From Brasenia schreberi (Eukaryota > Streptophyta > Magnoliopsida > Nymphaeales > Cabombaceae): a DNA stretch of 64,000 nt. The notes under the pieces are model-generated. The model did no database searches and was not told the origin of the DNA. It was given only the letters and a program-made list of their open reading frames with translations. A program made the position numbers and the translations under genes. The stretch covers positions 11,437,501 through 11,501,500 of the forward strand of contig JAYKKT010000074.1 of the NCBI GenBank assembly GCA_036023115.1. Reading direction: 5' to 3'. Below, piece by piece: positions 55,540 to 64,000 of the stretch; position 1 is the stretch's first letter; each line of letters starts with the position of its first letter.

Positions 55540-58420
55540 TGGTTATTAGAATATCGGAACTTTATCCAGTAAGCTAATGGATGTGGTAGATACTATGATT
55601 CGGAGAAAGATTCATATTCTATGTTTACAAGAGACAAAATGGGTTGGAGAAAAAACAAAGGAGATAGAGGATAGAGGTTTTAAATTATGGTACTCAGGTA
55701 AAGAAAAGGCTCGAAACGGAGTTGGTATTATCATAAATAAAGATTTAAAGGAGAGTGTAGTAGACATACAACGATATGGTGACCGAATCATAACGTTGAA
55801 ATTAGTGTTAGGAGCAGAGGTTTTGAATATAGTTTGTGCTTACGCACCCCAAGTAGGACTAGAAGATAGTATAAAGACAGTTTTTTGGGAAGAGTTAGAT
55901 AAGGTGTTTCAAAAGATTCCACAAAGGGAGATGATTTGTTTAGGAGGCGATTTAAATGGACATATCGGTAAAGAGGCATTAGGATATCAAGGGATTCATG
56001 GAAACTTTGGTTTTCGGGATATAAATGAGGAAGGTAGGGAGATTTTAAATTTTGCTATGGCATTTGATCTCTTTATAGTCAATACAATCTTCAAAAAATG
56101 AGATGAACATTTAATTACTTATAAGAGTGGCTTATTAGAAACACAAATTGATTACTTTATTTGTAGAAAAAAAGATAGAGCGTATTGTAAAGATTGTAAG
56201 GTAATTCCAAGAGAAAGCCTAACCACCCAACATCGACTTTTAGTTATGGATTTACAAATAAAAAAGTGGACAAAGAAGAAAAGAGTGCATCGAGCTATTC
56301 GGACTAAATGGTGGAACCTCAAAAGCGAGAAAGAAGATATATTTAAACAGAAAGTCCTGCAAGGAGATGTTTGGAATTATGTTGGCACACCCTGTGATAT
56401 GTGGAACAATATGGCTATACATATTAGGAAAGTTGCGAAAGATGTGTTAGGGGTATCTAAGGGAGGTATATCGGCACAAAAAGAAGCTTGGTGGTGGAGT
56501 GAAGTAGTACAAAATAAAATCAAGGCAAAGAGGGCATGTTACAAATTACATTATGCTAAGAAAACTAGTGAAACTTTAGAAGCTTATAAGAAAGCAAAGG
56601 AAGCAAAAAAGGCCGTTAGTGAAGCAAAAGCTAAGATTTGGGAAGACTTATATAAAAAACTCAACTCAAGAGAGGGTGAAAGAGATATTTTTAGGATAGT
56701 TAGGGCTAGAGATAAGAAAACTAAGGATCTTAATTATGTTAGATGCATAAAAGACGAGGATGAAAAAATTCTAGTGGCAAATGATGATATAAGAAATAGA
56801 TGGAAAAACTATTTTTATAATCTTTTTAATGAAAATAAAGATGTTAGTATTAGTTTAGGAGATTTAGCCAACTCAGAAAAGTATATAAACCACAATTTCT
56901 ACCGACGTATTCAAAAGAATGAAGTCAAAGAGACTCTTAAACATATGAAGGGTGGTAAATCGGTAGGACCAGATAATATTGCTATAGAAGTTTGGAAAAT
57001 ACTAGGAGAAATAGGAATCACTTGGCTCGCAAGACTATTTAATGAAATATGGAAAAACCAAAAGATGCCCGAGGAATGGAGAGCAAGTACACTTATACCC
57101 ATATAGAAGAACAAGGGAGACATTCAAAATTGTGCGAATTATCGAGGTATCAAGTTAATGAGTCATACTATGAAATTATAGGAAAGAATTATCAAACGTA
57201 GGTAAAGACAAGTATCAAGTACAACAGAGAACCAATTTGGGTTCATGCGATCTACTATTGAAGCGATTCACCTTTTGAGACGTCTTATGGAACATTTTAG
57301 AGCAAAAAAGAAAGACTTTCACATGATATTTATTGATCTAGAAAAGGCTTATGATAGAGTACCGAGGGAGGTTCTGTGGAGAACTTTGGAAAAAAGAGGT
57401 ATCCCATTGACATATATTAACCTTATAAGAGACATGTATGATGGTGCAAAAACATGTGTGAAGACTCATGAAGGAACGACAGACTTCTTTGAAGTTAATA
57501 TTGGGTTACATCAAGGATCAACTTTAAGTCCATACTTATTTATAATGGTGATTGATGAGTTAACAAAACATATTCAAGATGAAGTACCTTGGTGTATGTT
57601 ATTTGCAGATGACATTGTATTAGTGGAGGAGTCTAAGGAAAAAGTTAATAGAAAATTGGAACTATGGAGAGAAACATTAGAAAGCAAAGGCCTCCGACTT
57701 AGTAGAACAAAGACAGACTATATGGAATATAAGTTTGATCATTTGGTTATTTCAGAGGACATAGAAATTAAAATTGGCACATATTGCATTCTTCAAAAGA
57801 AAAGTTTTAAATACCTAGGGTCAATTTTTCAGAGTGATGGAAGAATTGATGGAGATGTTACACATAGAATTAATGCTGGTTGGTTAAAATGGAGAGGAGC
57901 ATCGGGTATTCTTTGTGATAAGAAGATACCATTAAAATTAAAAGGTAAATATTATAGAGCAGCAATTAGGCCTGCCATGTTTTATGGTTCTGTGTTGGTC
58001 AGTTAATCATCAACATGTACAAAAGATATCTGTGACAGAAATGAAGATGTTGAGATGGATGAGTGATCATACAAGAAAAGACCGTATACATAATGAGGTT
58101 ATTAGAAACAAAGTAGGAGTGACACCAATAGAGGATAAAATGAGAGAACATCGTTTAAGATGGTTTGGACATATAGAAAGAAGATCAAAAGAAGAACCTG
58201 TAAGAAGGTTAGAAAAACTAAATTTGGAAAGTATTAAAAGAGGTAGAGGATGACCACAAAAGTGTTGGAAAGAAACAATAAAGAAGGATCTAGCTTATTG
58301 GGAGTTAATTGCTAACATGGCACAAGATAGGGATATGTGGAAACAAAGAATCCATGTAGCTGACCCCGTCTAGTATGGGAAAAGGCCTAGTTGTTGTTGT
58401 TCTTGTTGTTGTTGTAACAT
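55540..58420 (+). mobile_element. Nearly complete but dead RTE LINE nested in the MULE
   Basis: One long reading frame is broken by point changes. It starts near W(stop)NIGTLSSKLMDVVD, where TGG has become TAG at 55547. The endonuclease shows LQETKWVGEK and GGDLNGHIGKE, with a TGA at 56099 in an otherwise open frame. The reverse transcriptase shows [27 protein letters not shown], an intact FADD box ([12 protein letters not shown]) and [12 protein letters not shown]. Further lesions are TAG near 57104, TAG and TAA near 57178-57205, a six-base in-frame gap near 57250, a two-base deletion near 57992 and TGA at 58251. The end is RLRWFGHIERR, WKQRIHVADPV, then a TTG-rich tail. The 136-nt head seen in the deleted copies is absent, so it is 5'-truncated. 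No TSD was found. Confidence 0.9.
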
Positions 58421-58745
58421 TGTTTTGATGGTGGAGAAAATGGTGTTTGATTATCTCTTGATATTTAGAAATTTGAATGTCCATTGAACTTTGACATTTT
58501 GTACAAACTTGTGTGAGAATCTTGTCACATCATAACTTTTCTTCAACGAATCTTGTAAATACAACATCTACATCTTCTTACTAAATTGAACAATAATATA
58601 GCTTTTTTGTACTTGTTTATTTGGTTTTAATAATCTTCCCAATAATTATACACGCCTGGAACCCTTTCAACAAAGGCACAATATGTTTTCATTTCTCCTA
58701 GCCAACACCATCATAAAAACATCATAGAAAATAAACTAGTATATA

Positions 58746-59571
58746 AACTAACTTAACAACGAGATATTAACATGATAGCAAAATACAAAGTACTAAAATA
58801 AAATCATCATTCTATGGGATAGCATAAAAAGTATTTTATTGTTTCATGCAGAAAAAGCACAAGAAACCACAAACTCTTATACAAATTAGCGTACCTTTGT
58901 TAATAAAACTCCAAATTAATAGAAAACGCATAAGACGAAGATGAATATGTATAAGAAAAATACGAATATGTAAAAGACTTTTACACAAATATCCTTATCA
59001 TTGTTAATGAAACTTCAAATTGATGGAAGACGTAGAAGACGAACACGAATATAAAAAAGATGAAGATACAAATGAGATGGAAGACGTAAAAGACAGTGAA
59101 TACATAAAAGATTAATACACAAATATTTTTACCTCTATTAATGAAACTCTAAATCAAATTAATATATAAAAGATGAAGACAAATATGCATACCTCTATTA
59201 GGGATTGAGGGAGATGGAAGTTGGGGATGACGGAGTGGAAAGACAAAAGTTAAAGATGAAGGATTGGGGAAGAATGAATACGCAAAAAACAAAGCTTGCA
59301 AAGGGATTGGGGAGAAGGAAATTAGGGATTAGAGATTAGGAGTGAGAGAATAAATGCGCATATCAATTGGATATCCATGAAATCATGGATATCGAAATAC
59401 GAATCTGAAATGGATCGTGATCCATTTATCTTGTTGACATGAACATTGAGTCAACAACAAATACGTGCTTCCATCTACCATTTCCAGTTTTTAAGTGAGG
59501 AAGTGAAATTCAAAATACTAAGTGGGTTTTTGGCATACCACATATCACAGGATACAATATGAAGTTTTTCC
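58746..59571 (-). repeat. Right terminal inverted repeat of the MULE
   Basis: About 826 bp, the inverted partner of 50107-50916. Subterminal units related to CTCTATTAATGAAACTCTAA recur at about 58892, 58990, 59130 and, shortened, 59190. Confidence 0.85.
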
Positions 59572-59711
59572 AATAAAAAAAGAAGACATAAGGAAAGATA
59601 TTTAAGAAGCTCACTCAAATCCCTGATCATCTATCTTTGGAACCTCCTATGATCTTAGTTAGGACCTATGATCTTGATCAACTTGATGCCAACTTCAGTA
59701 TCCACACGGAT

Positions 59712-59850
59712 ATTTGAATTTTGTTTACTGGTTATATGCCAACAATACGGATCTTAGTTATGGCCTTGAGAATTGAACTCACGCCCATCGTCTGGTGGAC
59801 TTGAGAGGCTTACCAGGTAGGCTAACACCCTGAGTGGAGATTTGAATTTT
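59712..59850 (-). mobile_element. tRNA-derived SINE with 11-bp TSD
   Basis: The element is 59723-59839 (117 bp), between direct repeats ATTTGAATTTT at 59712-59722 and 59840-59850. On the minus strand it starts CTCCACTCAGGGTGTTAGCC, with A-box-like TTAGCCTACCTGG and B-box-like GAGTTCAATTC. Layout and length resemble the SINE at 42293-42405. Confidence 0.8.
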
Positions 59851-60027
59851 TTTCACAACCAACCATCTGCCTAACTTTTATATCATACATGCAACATCTC
59901 CGGCATATGATTTTGGGTGAGACTTTAAATCTTTTATTTGGCTGCTTAAGGTCGTGAAGAATTCTAGCTGCAGTATAACTTATAGTATTAGATCTACACC
60001 TAACTCCATTAGAAGGTATTAAAACCT

Positions 60028-60063
<36 letters not shown>

Positions 60064-60724
60064 GCAAGCAAGCAAGAAGAGTATTGGATAAAAAAGTAAA
60101 TTCATAGTTTAACGAGAAGCATGACTTGTTATTTTGACATCACTCCCCAGCACACTAAGAGAAGCAGAAATCCACCAGCTACTTATACCCATCAATGGTG
60201 CACTGGGCAACATATAAAGTAAATATAAATGTCAGCAGTGAAGAAAGCTGCAAGGTAAGAAACACATTAACCTTTTAATTTTTTTTTTACAGTAGATACA
60301 CATGAACCTTGAAAAGTACTTTACGCAACACAAATTTATGTAATATCAGCAGCAAAGCAAGCTGTATGAATAAATACAAAAGACTTTGCTCTAGACAGGC
60401 ACGAAGCTTCCTGTAATACACATTACCACCGAGCTCCTGCAAGATTCAAAGTACGTAGGACATTAATTTAATAGGCAATAAGGAAGAGAATCTTCAGAGA
60501 AGATCGGCCTATAGTAATTTGACAATTAAGAATTCTACACTCAACTACGATTCCAATTTCTCTCTCTCACTCACACACACACACACACACTGGCATAGTT
60601 GCAACTGTTAGAACCAACAACATCACCAAATAGGCATGATGAGTAAAACCATTGCAGCACAAAAGGCAACTACAACAAAACTTGCAAAAAGGCAAAGCCC
60701 AATCACCAGATTTCAGATTTCAGT
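59851..60724. other. 3' flank of the EF-hand gene
   Basis: Contains (CT)n/(CA)n at 60029-60060 and 60557-60592. The part nearest 60724 should be the 3' UTR of the minus-strand gene. No other gene seen. Confidence 0.45.
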
Positions 60725-62158
60725 TTACTGTCCGGCCTCACTTGCATTCTCGAGCAGCAGCACACCAAGAGCAATGACAGATGCATATATAGAATTTGGG
60801 AGTTTCTGAACAATCTTGCCAATGCCAGGGACACCTTCAGTAGCTCTTTTGGTCAGGATCGCCACAGTTGGAGCCAAGACTAAAGCAACGATTAGGTTCC
60901 GGCTAACAACGAAAAGTGTATCTGCAGTCAATTTCTTGATGAATTCATAGAACTCTTCGCGGTCCAGTACACCGTCAAGATTTAAATCACAGTCCTGCAT
61001 TTGGGTAGCCAAAAGAATTTAACATTTACTAACCAGATGCACTCACAGAAACTGCTCTTGATACTTCAGTCGTACTTGCTACGAAGAGCTATGGAGAACA
61101 CACAACTCGGTTTTACTTTATTAGAAAAAACACTTATCATCACAGTACATAGATCTCATACTTCAGATTATGTATGTGAGCGCACAAGTTTGTTCCAGAC
61201 TGCTATGTTGATAAGTATGCAATCTTCTATCTAAGAGATCATTTAAGATGTATCTGAAAGGAAACCAACTGAATTTTGATCGGTAATATTCTACAAAAAA
61301 CTAAAATACGAAATAGGAAAAAATAGCACATCCCCATGGCGTAGACACCACGTTTTACATTATCTTGCATTTCTGGTTGCTAATATTACATATAGGGCAT
61401 CATTAAAAGCAGCATATAGGGTCGGGGATACCGGTTATGCAAGATACCACTGAGCGACAGTTTGGACTGGGAAACAGAACTGGATACTTGTGATTCAATT
61501 CAGTTTGGCTCATGGCTATCTGAGTTGAACACGAGCACTGCATCTTTAGTTCCGCTTAGCTCATATAAGCTTGTTTGTCTATTTATATTACTGATTATAT
61601 GGTAGAAGACCATGTTAGCCCAACTGGTTAGTGGGGAATACAATTTCAAATGAATAAGTTTCTTAATTTTACAATAAAAGATGTATAAAAAGAAATTGAC
61701 TCAAAACCTGAGGATTTGCTTTTAATAATTTCTTTTAATCGTAGCTTGAAGAAGCTGCCTATAGCGGATTACAGATTTTGATGATAAGAGGACCCAAATA
61801 ATCGTAGCGGATTCCATATTAACTTTGTACTCACTTATTAAAGTGATCCTGTTTCACTCCCAAAATTAAATTACAAGGGTCCTGGTTAGTTGGACGTAAT
61901 AATCCAAACCCATGTTGTTAAGATCTTTTAACTTTTATGGTTCAAGGGAATGAACGTCTAAAGCAATACAAAGCTATCCGAAAGGATACTCCTATACTTC
62001 AACATACATGGGGGAAAAAATAGTAGCGACTTGAAGAATATGCTTTCCCCGGGGTTTATGCTGAGGACCATCTTGAACAGAGAGTAGCTACCATAGGAAT
62101 TGAAATCTAACTGCCTGTCTAAAAGCCGAAGCCCTTCAAGCTAAACCTCCTCGAAGAA

Positions 62159-62194
<36 letters not shown>

Positions 62195-63915
62195 TCATGT
62201 AGATAGATAGATAACACTGAAGCACTAAAGTTTAACTCCTGGGCTCACCTCCCCAACTGACTTCTGATTTGCTCAAGGTTGACTGCGCTTAGACAAGCCA
62301 ACGATCTAAAAACAACAATATTTCAAGTTGGATAATGAGCCATGAACAATCTTTTATTTGTTGTTTTCAGCTTGTTTACTAGTCTACCTAAAGTCACCAC
62401 CACTCACCAAAGAAAAGCTCTGTGGTACCTAGACCCAGAAAGCCGTTGGCTTAAGCAGACAAGCCACAAGCAGTGGCTTTCTTGCACAAGACGTGGGAAA
62501 CATTTTCACCAATTGCACCCTATGCACCCCTAACTATGGTTCACCTAAGCAGGTTGGACATAGCTTCTTCTTTTTAACACTTATCTCTCTTTAACCGTCT
62601 TCCACTACTTAAACTTTGAAAGAGTTTCCCAAGTCTTCCTCCTCTCACAGGGAAGACTAGATCTTGAGTTTAATACGAAAAGAAGATGAACATCCCACCT
62701 CCATTATTGTTTTAACCTTTTCTTTAGATGGCGGGTCAACGTGAGGCCCTGGCATGTGCTTATTGATATCACTACAGAAAAACAAAACAATATTTGTCAC
62801 CACAGTGTATCAAAGACATGATATGATGATAGAGCTACACTAGGTACTGTGTTTCAGTTCTTACTTGTATACGAACATAATCGCAATATAAAGATCTTGG
62901 AATTTCATTCGATCACTCCCTGGGTCAGCCTGAAAGTTATCAAAGACTTTATCCGTGATTTTTTTTAATTGTTGATGCCGCCAGTCCTTGCCTGTTTCAG
63001 CAATAAGCAAGTCAGAGTGCACAAAGAACTCAAGAAATCTATGTGATGATGAAGAGTGAGATGCAGAACAAGACAGACCAAAAACCGAGCTGGTAACAGC
63101 ATATTACCTATTTTATTCAACGAGTTAATAGTTAGTTACTTTAAAAAAAATTGTTTCTGTATATATTTACTTAAATCTACATATATTTCCTCTTGAGGTC
63201 ATTTTTGCAGGACTCTTTGACTCAATTATGCCTCATTGGAGCACCCAACAAGGTCTATTTAGTAGGAAACAACATGTGGATCTTGTTTCCACAACAAAAA
63301 GTTATATGTTTCGAGCAAAACTGGTAATTTGTGGCACCTTATTTTAGAAATACTGTGGAAAACCTAATTATGTGCCAGAATCAGTCAATCTACTTGCAAC
63401 TTCTTTTGAAGGAGTACACTATTTTGATTTCATCTGTATGTGCAATTTTAAAGAAAGAAAATCTGAAGAGAAATCTACATTGCAACACAGCCACATAAGA
63501 AAATTTCACCACGTGACGGTATCATCCCTTGGATTTAAGAGTATCCTACACATAAGAAATAAGGTTTCTTACCAACTGTTTTAGCTCTTTGAGAGCTAAA
63601 TAAACATCAAAATCAGATTTGAGGCGACAGTTGAAAGTTTAGACATGCCTTCAGAATATTAACCACACAGATGGTGAAACAAGAAAAAAATTGTGAAATT
63701 TCCTCCTGCAACCCAACATAGATGGCAACAGATTTATGATTTTCAAGGCTTCACTTTGCCAAATTATGTATCAACTATCGGTCGATGCAGATGATGCTTA
63801 GTACATATTGATGCACATATAACCTTAGAGCAGCCAGCGCTGAACCATCTGCAGGTGCAGCACATACCGGATTCTCTGTTTGATCATGCTTCACAACCAG
63901 CTGCACTGCTGCAGC
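60725..63915 (-). CDS. EF-hand protein with hydrophobic C-terminus, last four exons (5' part off window)
   Basis: Exons are 63915-63868 (acceptor CTAG|GCT, donor CCG|GTATG), 62986-62865 (acceptor CAAG|GAC, donor ACAA|GTAAG), 62771-62699 (acceptor GTAG|TGA, donor GGAG|GTGGG) and 60994-60725 (acceptor GCAG|GAC, stop TAA or TGA-type end after SEAGQ). Phases agree, giving 170 residues here. The order is AAAVQLVVKHDQTENP, DWRHQQLKKITDKVFDNFQ, KFQDLYIAIMFVYNDINK, PGPHVDPPSKEKVKTIMEDC, then a canonical EF loop DLNLDGVLDREE with ligands at 1, 3, 5 and 12. Two hydrophobic segments follow (NLIVALVLAPTVAIL and SIYASVIALGVLLL), suggesting membrane attachment. Probably a calcium sensor at a membrane; the partner is unknown. 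The N-terminal half lies beyond the right edge. Confidence 0.9.
62161..62192. repeat. (AT)n microsatellite in the EF-hand gene's last intron
   Basis: About 32 bp of AT, in intron 60995-62698, with GATA repeats after it (62200-62212). Confidence 0.95.
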
Positions 63916-64000
63916 CTAGAAAGACATCAGTTGAACGATTATCCATTAAGAATTCTACAGTCAAGTAGATCATTCATCATCGTCCTTATGAAAATCTATA

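Larger units (their letters stand above)
50107..59571 (+). mobile_element. Mutator-like element (MULE), about 9.5 kb, with 0.8-kb terminal inverted repeats
   Basis: The left end GGAAAAACTTCAAAATGG pairs with the reverse complement of the right end, GGAAAAACTTCATATTG. The inverted match continues, with gaps, to about 50916 on the left and 58746 on the right: TGAATTTCACTTCC, ATTCAATGTTCATGTCAAC, CAATTGGATATCC-type words, GTTTGTGGTTTCTT and TTTTGCATGAAA. Inside are a decayed MuDR-type transposase, an unknown nested insert and an RTE LINE. A clean 9-bp TSD is not visible: the flanks TACATAAAA and AATAAAAAA agree at six of nine positions. Transposase stops show it cannot move itself. Confidence 0.88.

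Noticed and set aside
50098..59580. 9-bp target-site duplication for the MULE
   Set aside because: The flanks TACATAAAA and AATAAAAAA match at only six of nine A-rich positions, which could be chance.

Overview
This is nuclear DNA of a flowering plant. The genes are intron-split, with GT/AG junctions I could place by hand. The families are plant-specific or plant-typical: a growth-regulating factor with a miR396 site, a tapetal-type bHLH factor, a plant TMEM45/DUF716 protein and CAP10 glycosyltransferase relics. Plant RTE-type LINEs, tRNA-derived SINEs and a Mutator-like element fill much of the rest. Long (AT)n and (GA)n microsatellites are very common. The species cannot be fixed from the sequence alone.

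Layout. 1-1223 (minus): the first two exons of a bHLH factor that runs off the left edge. 3794-5291: an internally deleted RTE element with target-site duplications (TSDs). 8760-8985: an old RTE scrap. 9290-13980 (minus): a decayed CAP10 O-glucosyltransferase gene with its introns, and a second partial copy at 18722-19425. 16017-16217: a MITE. 21896-22142: a 217-bp element made of RTE head plus RTE tail, with 15-bp TSDs. 22815-23370: a duplicated 284-bp block carrying a perfect 33-bp foldback. 25400-30228 (minus): a complete three-exon GRF gene. 31630-32007: two 5S rRNA-like sequences. 32075-32965: duplicated microsatellite-rich block. 35345-35412: a likely plastid-derived scrap. 38944-39196: a hAT-type MITE. 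41081-43186 (minus): a complete two-exon TMEM45-like gene with a SINE in its intron and a 202-bp tandem duplication upstream. 48627-49809: a 5'-truncated RTE LINE with an 18-bp TSD. 50107-59571: a roughly 9.5-kb Mutator-like element with terminal inverted repeats of about 0.8 kb, a decayed transposase, an unidentified nested insert and a nearly complete but dead RTE LINE. 59712-59850: a SINE with TSD. 60725-63915 (minus): the last four exons of an EF-hand membrane protein that runs off the right edge.

The four living genes are unrelated in function and show no cluster logic. The CAP10 copies and all mobile elements look dead: they carry stops, frameshifts or altered catalytic residues. The most unusual signal is a 136-nt 5' module shared, with the same inner boundary, by two RTE derivatives whose downstream parts differ.
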